A stretch of DNA of 46,159 bases from the NCBI RefSeq assembly GCF_005503535.1, contig NZ_SCNN01000035.1, positions 1-46,159 on the forward strand, given 5' to 3'. The notes under the pieces were generated by a model. It saw only the letters and a program-made list of their open reading frames with translations. It did not search any database and was not told where the DNA came from. Of the stretch, positions 17,939-25,668 are shown piece by piece. Position 1 is the first letter of the stretch. Every line of letters begins with the position of its first letter. Made by a program: the position numbers and the translations under genes. This stretch comes from Mesorhizobium comanense. Its GTDB lineage: Bacteria > Pseudomonadota > Alphaproteobacteria > Rhizobiales > Rhizobiaceae.

Positions 17939-19084
17939 TCAGCGCGCCGCCAGTTCTTCCTGCCAGATGGCCAGCATGTCGTCGATGTTGGGCGCGACGG
18001 TGTGGAAATGGCTGTTGTCCCAGGCTGTCCACATATAGTCCATCTGCAGCGCCTTCTTCTCGGCGTCCGAGAACAGGGCTTCCGCCTTGGCGTTCGGCAC
18101 AAGGTTGCAGGTCGCCTCGGTGATCGACAGCTGCTTGGCCACCTCGGGCGAGACGATGTATTTCAGGAAGTCGGCGGCGACCTTGGAGTCGCGGCCGTTC
18201 TCGATCAGGCCGGTCGCCTCCATCCAGATGATGCCCTGCTTCAAGCCGTTCTTGGGCTCGGGCACGATCGACTGGATGTAGTCGTGACCTTTCATGCGCA
18301 GCGACGAGGTGGCGTAGGTGCCGCCGCCGATCAGCGCCCGGAACGAGCCGTCGATGAGGCCCTTCTGGGCGATCGCCAGGTCGGCGACGATGGCGCGGGT
18401 GTTCTTGAAGGCGGCGCGCAGCACCTTGCGCACCTCGTCGAGCGCCGCCTGGTCGAGCGGCACATAGGGGTCGACGCCGGCATAGAGCGCCAGCGGCATG
18501 ATCGGCCAGTCGCCCCAGTCGAGCAGGCAGATCTTGTCCTTGTAGGCCGCATCGAACACCGGCGCGTAGCTCGACCAGGTTTCCAGCTTGTCGAACTTGG
18601 TGTTGACCGTGGGGCCGACCCAGCCCCAGCGGGTCGGCAGGCCGGTCGCCTTGCCCTCGAACTGCAGCGGCGCGAACGGCGCGCGGAACTGCGGGTAGAA
18701 TTCGGCATATTGCTCGGCGAAATCCTTGTCGTCGATGTAGCGGCAGATGCCGGCCGGTCCCATGCGGGCGATCCAGGGGCTGTCGGACGAGACGAGGTCG
18801 AAATCCTTCGCCGCGCCGGCGGCGAGCTTGGCGAAGCCGCCGGCCGAATCGGTGATCAGGTCGACGGAGATGGAAACATCCTTCTGCTTCTGGAACGGCT
18901 CCAGGATGGTGGGGGCGTTGTAGCCCTCCCAGCACATGTAGTTGAGGCTCTCGGCGGCCGAAGCGCTTCTCGGCATGCCGAAGATGCCGGCGCCTGCAGC
19001 CGCCAGCCCGAGGCCGCCCATGCCCTTCAGCACGGCGCGGCGGTCGACGCCCGTCCGCGCCATGTCAGCTGTCTCTTTCGTCAT
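17939..19084 (-). CDS. Periplasmic polyamine-type substrate-binding protein (PotD/PotF-like)
   Basis: 381 residues. The N-terminus has a twin-arginine-type signal, DRRAVLKG followed by a hydrophobic stretch and a cleavage site near SASAAES, so it may be exported folded by Tat. The mature part begins LNYMCWEGYNAPTI, typical of the spermidine/putrescine-binding family, and continues with DLVSSDSPWIAR and GLPTRWGWVG. It captures the substrate for the permeases. A good ribosome site (AGGGAACAGGA) precedes the ATG. It is the second gene, 40 bp after the glutamine-synthetase-like gene. The exact ligand (polyamine, amino-alcohol or related amine) cannot be told from sequence. Confidence 0.9.
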   Translation of the reverse strand: MTKETADMARTGVDRRAVLKGMGGLGLAAAGAGIFGMPRSASAAESLNYMCWEGYNAPTILEPFQKQKDVSISVDLITDSAGGFAKLAAGAAKDFDLVSSDSPWIARMGPAGICRYIDDKDFAEQYAEFYPQFRAPFAPLQFEGKATGLPTRWGWVGPTVNTKFDKLETWSSYAPVFDAAYKDKICLLDWGDWPIMPLALYAGVDPYVPLDQAALDEVRKVLRAAFKNTRAIVADLAIAQKGLIDGSFRALIGGGTYATSSLRMKGHDYIQSIVPEPKNGLKQGIIWMEATGLIENGRDSKVAADFLKYIVSPEVAKQLSITEATCNLVPNAKAEALFSDAEKKALQMDYMWTAWDNSHFHTVAPNIDDMLAIWQEELAAR

Positions 19085-19124
19085 TGTCCTGTTCCCTTTC
19101 TCTTTATCAGTTGAAAATTCGCGG

Positions 19125-20468
19125 TCAGACGACGCCGAGGTATCGCCGGATCTCCCATTCGCTTACCTGTTTCTGGTACTCGCCGAATTCGAAGCGCCGC
19201 CCGGTGACGAAGCTGTCGATGAAGTCGTCGCCGAAGATTTCGCGGGCCGTGGCGCTGGTGTTGAGCCGCTCCGCCGCCTGGCCGAGGTCGGACGGGAAGA
19301 CGGCCTCCGGCGAAGGCGTCGCGGCATAGAAGTTCTCGCCGCTGCCGGCCGGCGGCTCGATCTCGTTGCGGATGCCGTGCAGGCCGGCGCCGATGCAGAG
19401 CGCCAGAGCGAGATAGGGATTGGCGTCGGCGGAAGGCACGCGGAACTCGACGCGGGTCGCCTCGGGCTCGTCATTGATGACGCGCACCGCCGCCGTGCGG
19501 TTCTGCACGCCCCAATTGGCCGAGATCGGCGCCCAGGCGCCGGGCACCAGGCGCTTGTAGGCATTGACAGTGCTGGCGCAGAGCGCGAGCAGTTCCGGCA
19601 TCAGCGTCACCAGGCCGCCGATGAAGTGACGGCCGAGTTTCGAGATGCCGTCCGGCGCGGCGGTGTCGGCGAAGACCGGCTTGCCCTGACGGTCGCGCAT
19701 GGAGACATGCAGATGGCCGGACTGGCCGGGCAGCGCCGGCGACAGTTTCGACATGAAGCCGGCGGTCAGGCCGTGGCGCGAGAAATAGGCCTTGGCGAAA
19801 TTCTTGAACAGCGCCGCGTCGTCGGGCGACTTCAGCCCCCTGGCGTAGGTCAGCGGTGCTTCGAAGCAGCCTGGTCCGAGCTCGGTGTGGATGGCGTCGA
19901 GACCGATCCCCATCGTCGTCATCGTGTCGTGCAGACCCTGCAGCAGGTCGCCATGAATGGCCGATGTCTGCAGCGAATAGGTGCGGTTGCCCTGCGCGAA
20001 ATAATCGAGGTCGCGATAGTCCTTGGCGCGCAGGCTCTCAGGCGTCTCGTCGAACAGGAAGAACTCGTATTCGAAGGCCGAGAACACATCGAAGCCGAGG
20101 TCGGCGGCTTCGCCGATCAGCCGGGCGCAGAGATTGCGCGGCGAACGCTTGCCGAAATCGCCGGAGAAATCGGCGATGCAGAGCGCGGCATTGTCGGCGA
20201 ACGGATATCTGCGCAGGCTCGCGGCATCGAGGAATGCCGGCCGGTCGATGAAGGCGCCGTCCATGAAGGTCTTCTCGGCGATGTCCCAGAAATAGAGGAC
20301 CTCGCAGAAGGGATAGCCCTTGGCGGCCAGCTTGACCGCCTTGTCGGCCGACACCAGCTTGTCGCGGAACTCGCCCGCGGGGTCCATCATGCCGATGTGG
20401 ACCGCGCTTGCGCCAAGTTCGTTCAGACCCGCCGCGAAGACAGCGCCGGCTTCATTGACTTTCGACAT
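19125..20468 (-). CDS. Glutamine-synthetase-like gamma-glutamyl-amine ligase (PuuA-like)
   Basis: 447 residues of the glutamine synthetase fold. Family motifs are present: FEYEFFLF and ELGPGCFEAP with metal-binding glutamates, GQSGHLHVSM, NAYKRLVPG for nucleotide/glutamate binding, and RVEFRVPSADANPYLALA. Proteins of this type linked to polyamine transporters ligate glutamate to an amine (as PuuA does with putrescine), which protects it for later oxidation; housekeeping GlnA is usually longer and lies beside glnB. It is the first gene of the six-gene operon, and its promoter region is shared with the divergent LuxR-type regulator. The amine substrate is an inference from context. Confidence 0.87.
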   Translation of the reverse strand: MSKVNEAGAVFAAGLNELGASAVHIGMMDPAGEFRDKLVSADKAVKLAAKGYPFCEVLYFWDIAEKTFMDGAFIDRPAFLDAASLRRYPFADNAALCIADFSGDFGKRSPRNLCARLIGEAADLGFDVFSAFEYEFFLFDETPESLRAKDYRDLDYFAQGNRTYSLQTSAIHGDLLQGLHDTMTTMGIGLDAIHTELGPGCFEAPLTYARGLKSPDDAALFKNFAKAYFSRHGLTAGFMSKLSPALPGQSGHLHVSMRDRQGKPVFADTAAPDGISKLGRHFIGGLVTLMPELLALCASTVNAYKRLVPGAWAPISANWGVQNRTAAVRVINDEPEATRVEFRVPSADANPYLALALCIGAGLHGIRNEIEPPAGSGENFYAATPSPEAVFPSDLGQAAERLNTSATAREIFGDDFIDSFVTGRRFEFGEYQKQVSEWEIRRYLGVV

Positions 20469-20523
20469 CCATTCCCGCCCCAGTATCTTGGCTGAGACTA
20501 GGTTTGGCCTTGAGGCAACGAAA

Positions 20524-20539
20524 TATCCCGATAGGGATA
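20524..20539. promoter_or_regulatory. Inverted repeat in the divergent operon/regulator promoter
   Basis: TATCCC-GATA-GGGATA, a perfect 6-bp inverted repeat around a 4-bp spacer, 55 bp upstream of the ligase gene and about 60 bp upstream of the LuxR-type gene. Size and location fit a dimeric LuxR-type regulator binding site controlling both directions. Confidence 0.6.
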
Positions 20540-20597
20540 GACGGAGAGGAAAATCAGAAATGCCGAAACAGCCTCGCGGGAGGGCAGGAGGATCGTG

Positions 20598-21386
20598 GTG
20601 ACGACCGGCTTCGCGCCCTGGAACCGGAAGATCGCTGCCGCGATCCAGGAGGTCGGGACATCAGACTTCCCGCAGCGTATCGAGGAGGCGCTGAAGGCTG
20701 TCATCGACCTCGATATCGTGATGATCTTCGCCTATTCGGGCGCCGAGAAGCCGGTTTGCCTCTACCACAACATCGATCCGGCGCGCGCCGCGATCGTCAT
20801 CACCGCCTACGCCAACGGTCCCTACCTGCTCGATCCCTTCTACCGGGCGGCGACCGACCCCAAGGCCATCGGGGTGCGGCAGTTGAGACGCATGGCGCCG
20901 GACCAGTTCTACTCCTCGGAATATTTCCGCCGGCATTACGGGCTGACCAAAATCCGCGACGAGGTCGGCATCGTCTGCCGGCCGGAGGCGAGCGCGGCCA
21001 TCGTCATCAGCTTCACGCGTCCGATGGAGTCGCCCGCCTTCGGACGGCGCGACCTGAAGATCATCCACGATGCCGAGCCGGTGATCCGCCTCCTGGTGGA
21101 GCGGCACTGGAGCCATGCGCGGCTGGGCAGCAGCGAGACCGGTGCCGAGCCGGTCGATCCGATCAACGCGACGCTGAACAGGATGACTGATGGCGTGCTG
21201 ACGCCGCGCGAGATCGAAATCACCTCGCTCATCCTGCGCGGGCATTCGAGCGCGGCGATCGCCGATGTGCTCAGCATCGCCGAGGGGACGGTGAAGATCC
21301 ACCGCAAGAACATTCACCAGAAGCTCAGGATATCGAGCCAGTCCGAGCTGTTCTCGATGTTCATCTTCCACCTTTCCAAGCAGTGA
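20598..21386 (+). CDS. LuxR-type transcriptional regulator of the amine operon
   Basis: About 262 residues. The C-terminal domain is a LuxR/GerE helix-turn-helix: LTPREIEITSLILRGHSS through IAEGTVKIHRKNIHQKLRI. The N-terminal ~190 residues look like a GAF-type sensory fold with no clear autoinducer-binding signature. GTG codons occur at 20595 and 20598; the second is better spaced from AGGAGG at 20586-20591. It is transcribed away from the ligase-transporter operon and shares its intergenic region, so it probably controls that operon in response to the amine or a derivative. This is inferred from layout. Confidence 0.85.
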   Translation: MTTGFAPWNRKIAAAIQEVGTSDFPQRIEEALKAVIDLDIVMIFAYSGAEKPVCLYHNIDPARAAIVITAYANGPYLLDPFYRAATDPKAIGVRQLRRMAPDQFYSSEYFRRHYGLTKIRDEVGIVCRPEASAAIVISFTRPMESPAFGRRDLKIIHDAEPVIRLLVERHWSHARLGSSETGAEPVDPINATLNRMTDGVLTPREIEITSLILRGHSSAAIADVLSIAEGTVKIHRKNIHQKLRISSQSELFSMFIFHLSKQ

Positions 21387-21501
21387 TGAGGCTCGTCAGG
21401 CGCCGGTAGTACCGGCCCGACAGGCGATCCGATTTCGCTGAAAACCACCTTGTGCCGCAGCGCCCGATCGCTGAGATTGCGGCGTGGGTCTGGAGCATGG
21501 C

Positions 21502-22221
21502 ATGCGGACGGCGGCAGGGCAGGGTTTTCTCGATTTTTGCGCGGCCGAAAGCGATGTCGGCAAGGTCATGGAACGGTTCGTCGAAGCGATCGGTGTTTTC
21601 GGCTTCACTGCCTCGGCGGGCGGCGCGTGGGCGGGTGCGGGTGGAACGCGCTCCCACCGCTTCTACTTCAACAACTGGCCGAAGGACTGGTTCGAGTCCT
21701 ACATGGAGAACGGCTTCATGGAGATCGACCCGATGATCCTGGAGGCGAGGCGGCGCATGACGCCGTTCCTGTGGACCGAGATGGTGGACGCGCGAACCTT
21801 CACCCTGGAGGGCGCGGTGGTGACTGCCGCCGCCAAGGCCTATGGCTGGGCCGAGGTGATGGGCATACCGATCCATGGCCCGTCCAGCTATCAGGGGCTG
21901 GTCTCGCTGGCGTCGCTGAAGCCGGTGACGATGACGGCGGCCGAACGGGCACTGGTGCGCGCCATGGCGGTGGCGGTCCATGACAAGGCCTATGAATCCG
22001 TCGGGTTCGGCCTCAGCAACCGCTCTCCCGTCCTGCTGACGCTGAGGGAGGCCGATTGCATGCGCTGGGTCGCGGCGGGCAAGACCGATGCGGAAATCGG
22101 CATCATCCTGGGGATAGCGCCCGCCACGGTGCACTATCATGTCGAGAACGTGAAGAAGAAGGCCGGCACGCGCAGCCGCAGCGAAGCCGTAGCCTTGCTG
22201 ACGCTGGCCGGGTCCGTCTAG
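21502..22221 (+). CDS. LuxR-type regulator with autoinducer-binding domain (LuxR solo)
   Basis: About 239 residues from ATG 21502, which has GGAG upstream; a GTG at 21484 is an alternative. The N-terminal domain resembles the acyl-homoserine-lactone-binding fold of TraR/LuxR: a W and Y in NNWPKDWFESY, the D-P pair in EIDPM, W in LWTEM and G in VMGIP occupy typical ligand-pocket places. The C-terminal domain is a LuxR helix-turn-helix (LTLREADCMRWVAAGKTDAEI, TVHYHVENVKKK). There is no luxI-type synthase in the window, so it would be a solo receptor, either of another synthase's signal or of an unrelated molecule. It follows the other LuxR-type gene by about 115 bp on the same strand. Confidence 0.85.
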   Translation: MRTAAGQGFLDFCAAESDVGKVMERFVEAIGVFGFTASAGGAWAGAGGTRSHRFYFNNWPKDWFESYMENGFMEIDPMILEARRRMTPFLWTEMVDARTFTLEGAVVTAAAKAYGWAEVMGIPIHGPSSYQGLVSLASLKPVTMTAAERALVRAMAVAVHDKAYESVGFGLSNRSPVLLTLREADCMRWVAAGKTDAEIGIILGIAPATVHYHVENVKKKAGTRSRSEAVALLTLAGSV

Positions 22222-22595
22222 CGCAACCCGGCGATATCAGGCCTTTCCGGCGCGCCAGGTATGGCCATCCGCTTTTCAGCTAGGATGCGCCGGTCAGCGA
22301 ACTGCCTTAGTCATTTCCCCATCACGACAGGGATCGCACCGGCTGGTGCGTTGGTGGGAAGCGGGGCGGTCGTCCATGGGCGAGAGCATGACTGTTTTTG
22401 TCCGCCGCGAGGCGGATGACGGGTGATCGACGCCAGCTGATCAGGGGCGCGGCTATTTAGCCGCCTTCACATGAAATTCGATGCCGAAACAAAGGCCTGG
22501 AGCAGAAAGCTGCTCTGGAGTGGACGCGACGCGTCCAGGTTTTCGGAAGCGAACCCCGCACTGGGGGATCCAGTGTTTCAACCGGGAACCATGCA
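22222..22595. other. Intergenic stretch before the small cysteine-rich protein gene
   Basis: About 370 bp without a convincing gene. It has a small perfect hairpin TCCGCC-GCGA-GGCGGA at 22401-22416 and a long leader before the downstream gene. No U-run follows the hairpin on either strand, so its role is open. Confidence 0.45.
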
Positions 22596-22820
22596 ATGAA
22601 AATCTTCCACGCAGTGATGATAGCCTCGGTCGTGCTGGTCAGTTCGAACGAAGCGTTCGCGCGCTACACCACCACGAAAGGGCCTTGCGCGTCAGACGCC
22701 AACCGCTTCTGCGGCGGCGGCGTCATCACGACGGGTGCTGCTCCAAAATGCCTGAGCGACCACAAGGACGAGTTGTCGGCGTCGTGCAAGGCGCGCCTGT
22801 TCAAGCACAAGAAGAAATAG
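22596..22820 (+). CDS. Small secreted cysteine-rich-repeat protein
   Basis: 74 residues. Signal peptide (MKIFHAVMIASVVLVSS, cut near AFA-RY), then about 50 mature residues with four cysteines: PCASDANRFCGG and KCLSDHKDELSASCKARL. This spacing and the CLSDHKDELSASC signature match the cysteine-rich repeat otherwise known from the animal Golgi protein GLG1 and found in many small bacterial exported proteins. The four cysteines probably form two disulphides in the periplasm. The tail is strongly basic (KHKKK). The function of the bacterial versions is unknown. It is a single gene followed by a strong stem-loop. Confidence 0.78.
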   Translation: MKIFHAVMIASVVLVSSNEAFARYTTTKGPCASDANRFCGGGVITTGAAPKCLSDHKDELSASCKARLFKHKKK

Positions 22821-22844
22821 GCTGACCCAGGAATATGTGCCTGG

Positions 22845-22887
22845 AGGCCGGGCCGGCAACCGCTTCATGGACGGTTCGCCCGGCCTC
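22845..22887 (+). terminator. Strong stem-loop terminator
   Basis: GAGGCCGGGC pairs with GCCCGGCCTC, and an inner AACCG / CGGTT pair closes a short loop. It lies 25 bp after the cysteine-rich protein stop. There is no U-run, so the call rests on stem strength and position. Confidence 0.6.
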
Positions 22888-23004
22888 GATGCCCCCAACC
22901 GGGCACATGTGGCGCCGGCTCCCGGGCGGGGGGCCGGCGAACCATTCGAAAGCCGCGAGGCCGGTGCATGATGGATGCCGGCGCAGGATGGACGGGGAGG
23001 GATA

Positions 23005-23352
23005 ATGATCTCGATTTCGACCGGCCTGCGCGCCGGTGTCTTCATTGTCGGCTGCGCCGCGGCGACCGGGATGTCGAACACCGGCGCGCTCGCCCAATCC
23101 GCTCCGGCACCTACAGGCGTATGGGACAGCGATGCGGGCGAGACCATGGTCATCGGCCAGACCTGCAAGATCGAAGCCAACGGCATGGACGGCGCGGTTG
23201 GGGAATGCAGCTGGGACCCGTCCTCGAATGGCGGCATCCTGACGATCATGAACGTCAACGCCTACCAGCCGGCGCCGGTCTATTTCAACATCGTCTGGAT
23301 CGATGAGGCGAGCTTCTCGATCTCCGGAGATGTCTTTCATCGCAGGCAGTAA
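23005..23352 (+). CDS. Small exported hypothetical protein
   Basis: 115 residues. A signal peptide (MISISTGLRAGVFIVGCAAATG, cut near ALAQ-SA) leads to a mature domain of about 75 residues starting TGVWDSDAGETMVIG, with C residues in GQTCKIE and GECSWD, a likely disulphide pair. The pattern resembles small periplasmic beta-rich proteins of rhizobia, but I cannot name the family. ATG 23005 is chosen over an in-frame start at 22975 because of the GGGGAGGG ribosome site and the signal peptide. Monocistronic, just before the ChaC-like gene. Confidence 0.68.
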   Translation: MISISTGLRAGVFIVGCAAATGMSNTGALAQSAPAPTGVWDSDAGETMVIGQTCKIEANGMDGAVGECSWDPSSNGGILTIMNVNAYQPAPVYFNIVWIDEASFSISGDVFHRRQ

Positions 23353-23440
23353 GCCGTTTCGTGGCCGACCGGTTCCATTGGCCGAGCCCCTTGAGAATTG
23401 GCGCACCTTCGGCAACATGGCGCAATGTGCGAGAGCGCCG

Positions 23441-24208
23441 ATGACCGATGATATTCCCGTAATGCCCGCATCCGCGGGCAAGTCCAGGCAGGGCCACGAC
23501 CGACCGGGCAAGGCTGCAAGGCGCCGCGCGCCGATGGCGCTGACCGAGGAACTGGTCGCGCGCACGCTGCGCGCGGTCGAGGATGCCGGGCCGACGCCGG
23601 GCATGATCCACATGGTCGACGCCGACTATGCGCGCGTGCGCGGCGAGGTGCTGGCGTCGGCGCCGCCGGGACCGCTGAAACTGTTCGCCTATGGCTCGCT
23701 GCTGTGGAACCCGGTCGGCGAGGTGAGGGGCGGCGAGAGGGCGGTGGCGACCGGCTGGCACCGCTCCTTCTGCTTCACCGTCAAGCGGTTTCGCGGCACG
23801 GTCGAAGAGCCCGGGCTGATGATGGCGCTCGATCGCGGCGGCCAGTGCAAGGGCATGGTGTTCGAGATCGCCGAGCCGCTGGCCGACAATCTCGACGCGC
23901 TGCTGCGCCGCGAAATGACCATCCTGCCCGCCGTCAACGTGCCGCGCTGGCTGCATGTCAGGACCGCCGAAGGACCATCGCGGGCGCTGGGCTTCGTCGT
24001 CAATCCGGCCAGCCCGCGCTATGTCAGGCTTGAAAAGGCCGACATCGCCGCGACACTCGCCCGCGCCGCCGGCCATTGGGGATCGGGCGCGCAATATCTG
24101 TTCGAGACGATCCGCCACCTCGATGCCTGCGGCATACGCGACCGCAATCTGTGGCAGTTGCAGGAACTGGTGGCGCGGGAGATCGGGCGGGTGCAGGGCG
24201 GGGTGTAG
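23441..24208 (+). CDS. ChaC-like gamma-glutamylcyclotransferase
   Basis: About 255 residues. The family releases 5-oxoproline from gamma-glutamyl compounds; ChaC enzymes act on glutathione. The substrate-binding YGSL motif starts at Y84 (FAYGSLLWNP) and the catalytic glutamate region is G-T-V-E-E-P-G with E122/E123, both as expected. The N-terminal ~60 residues are polar and unlike the core domain. Starts at 23417 or earlier are possible; 23441 is chosen as an ATG near the usual domain length. It may complement amine metabolism through gamma-glutamyl compounds, but no operon link exists. A remnant of another gene begins right after its stop on the other strand. Confidence 0.87.
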   Translation: MTDDIPVMPASAGKSRQGHDRPGKAARRRAPMALTEELVARTLRAVEDAGPTPGMIHMVDADYARVRGEVLASAPPGPLKLFAYGSLLWNPVGEVRGGERAVATGWHRSFCFTVKRFRGTVEEPGLMMALDRGGQCKGMVFEIAEPLADNLDALLRREMTILPAVNVPRWLHVRTAEGPSRALGFVVNPASPRYVRLEKADIAATLARAAGHWGSGAQYLFETIRHLDACGIRDRNLWQLQELVAREIGRVQGGV

Positions 24209-24284
24209 CGGGTTTCGAGCGCCGCTAGGCCGCGCACCACCGCGCCGCCGATGTGGCCGGTGGCTCCGGTGACGAGGATCATTG
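24209..24284 (-). pseudogene. 5' remnant of an NmrA-like NAD(P)-binding gene
   Basis: On the minus strand an ATG near 24283 starts MILVTGATGHIGGAVVRGLA, an unmistakable N-terminal Rossmann motif (GxxGxxG) of NmrA/SDR-type proteins. After about 25 codons the similarity stops where it meets the end of the ChaC-like gene, so the remaining ~250 codons are gone. It is a deletion relic that now lies upstream of the ArsR-type gene. Confidence 0.72.
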
Positions 24285-24361
24285 CCTGGGTTCCAATTTT
24301 CCGCTCCGCGATCCTGGGCTTGACGAACATATATCCCTGTGGTTATACGTCAACCAATAGC

Positions 24362-24400
24362 CAACGGGTTATCGATCAGGTCAACGGGTTATCGATCAGG
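24362..24400. repeat. Two tandem copies of a 19-20 bp unit before the ArsR-type gene
   Basis: CAACGGGTTATCGATCAGG occurs at 24362-24380 and again at 24382-24400, ending just 1 bp before the ATG. It includes GTTAT, which with the upstream CAACCAATA (about 24350) may form ArsR-type operator half-sites. Confidence 0.65.
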
Positions 24401-24401
24401 A

Positions 24402-24725
24402 ATGCCAGACGCTCACGACATGCTATTCAGGACACTCGCCGACCCGACCAGGCGGGCGATCTTCGAGCGGCTGTGCCGCCAGGGAGAACAGACGGTGGGC
24501 GCGCTGACCAGCCAGTCCGGCGTCTCGCAGCCGGCGGTGTCGAAGCATCTGGGCTTGCTCAAGCAGGCCGGGCTGGTGCGCGACCGCCATGAAGGGCGCC
24601 AGACGCATTACAGCGCGCAGCTCAACGCGCTGGCGCCGCTGATGGACTGGACGCGCGACATGGCCGGTTTCTGGGAAAGCCGGTTCGACGACCTCGAGGA
24701 TCTGCTCAAGAGGATGGACCAGTGA
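24402..24725 (+). CDS. ArsR-family transcriptional regulator
   Basis: 107 residues with a winged helix-turn-helix: LADPTRRAIFERLCRQGEQ, then SQSGVSQPAVSKHLGLLKQ as the recognition part. No cysteine-rich metal site is evident; the type is the non-metal ArsR that is usually paired with an AHSA1 protein. ATG 24402 is chosen by family length; an earlier in-frame start (24339) would translate the tandem repeat. It overlaps the next gene by 4 bp (GTGA) and probably autoregulates the operon through sites in the repeat region. Confidence 0.88.
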   Translation: MPDAHDMLFRTLADPTRRAIFERLCRQGEQTVGALTSQSGVSQPAVSKHLGLLKQAGLVRDRHEGRQTHYSAQLNALAPLMDWTRDMAGFWESRFDDLEDLLKRMDQ

Positions 24726-25147
24726 ACGATGGTGAGAGCCGCACTGTCGTCGTCGAGCGGCAGATTTCGCATCCGCCCGAGAAACTCTGGCGGGCGCTGA
24801 CGCAACCGCATCTTATCGAGGAGTGGCTGATGAAGAACGATTTCAAGCCTGATGTCGGCCATCGCTTCAACATCAGCGCCGACTGGGGCGGCGTGCTGGA
24901 CTGCGAGGTGCTGGCGGTCGAGCCACACAGGACGCTGTCCTACACCTGGAACCTCGTGCATCAGGATCCGGCCTTCGATCTGCGCAGCGTCGTGACCTTC
25001 ACGCTTACGCCGACGCCGACGGGCACGCATCTGCGCATGGAGCAATCCGGCTTCCGGCCCGACCAGAGACGGGCCTATGGCGGCGCCAAAATGGGATGGC
25101 CGCAGTTTTTCGAGAAACTGGAAGAGCTTCTGTCGCGGACCGATTAG
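24722..25147 (+). CDS. SRPBCC / AHSA1-type domain protein
   Basis: 141 residues starting with GTG, overlapping the ArsR-type stop. The fold signature is clear: VERQISHPPEKLWRALTQPHLIEEWL at the N-terminus and GTHLRMEQSGF near the C-terminus, typical of the START-like hydrophobic-cavity superfamily related to the Hsp90 activator AHA1. These proteins bind hydrophobic small ligands; the ligand is unknown. Translationally coupled to the ArsR regulator, a very common pairing. Confidence 0.88.
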   Translation: MNDGESRTVVVERQISHPPEKLWRALTQPHLIEEWLMKNDFKPDVGHRFNISADWGGVLDCEVLAVEPHRTLSYTWNLVHQDPAFDLRSVVTFTLTPTPTGTHLRMEQSGFRPDQRRAYGGAKMGWPQFFEKLEELLSRTD

Positions 25148-25244
25148 GTCAGCGGCGCGGACCGGCCGAGGTCCGTAACCCGAACCGGAACCATCCCTGT
25201 CGTTCGCGCGGCATGCCGCGCAGGAAATCTATGGAGGAAACACC

Positions 25245-25637
25245 ATGAAGATCAAACTCACCACCATCCATGTCGACGACCAGGACAAGGCGCTCGCCTT
25301 CTACACGGGCGTACTCGGCTTCACAGGGAAGGCCGATTTCAGCAATGGGCCGTTCCGCTGGCTGACGGTGGTTTCGCCCGACGAGCCCGAGGGCGCCGAA
25401 CTGCAATTGGCGCTCAACGACAATCCGGCGGCCAAGGCCTATCAGCAGGCGCTGTTCAAGCAGGGCCAGCCGGCGCTGATGCTGTTCACCGATGACATCA
25501 AGGGCGACCATGAACGCATCAAGGCGAAAGGCGGCGCGTTCGCCATGGCGCCGACCGAAGTGACCGGCTCGACCATCGCGCAGCTCAATGACGGCTGCGG
25601 CAATCTCATCCAGATCACGCAACTGGCGCGCTGGTAG
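25245..25637 (+). CDS. VOC (glyoxalase/bleomycin-resistance) superfamily protein
   Basis: 130 residues. Typical beta-alpha-beta-beta-beta start IHVDDQDKALAFYTGVLGF and second half ending GNLIQITQLARW. The fold binds a metal and a small ligand; members include glyoxalases, dioxygenases and antibiotic-binding proteins. The substrate cannot be inferred. GGAGGAAAC precedes the ATG. Part of the ArsR-led gene run, about 100 bp after the AHSA1 gene. Confidence 0.87.
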   Translation: MKIKLTTIHVDDQDKALAFYTGVLGFTGKADFSNGPFRWLTVVSPDEPEGAELQLALNDNPAAKAYQQALFKQGQPALMLFTDDIKGDHERIKAKGGAFAMAPTEVTGSTIAQLNDGCGNLIQITQLARW

Positions 25638-25668
25638 ACATTTCATTCCTTGCAGAGAGGAGGCGGAT

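Noticed and set aside
22401..22416. Hairpin TCCGCC-GCGA-GGCGGA as a terminator of the LuxR-type gene
   Set aside because: It lies about 180 bp after the stop and lacks a U-run on the plus strand, so the role is not supported.
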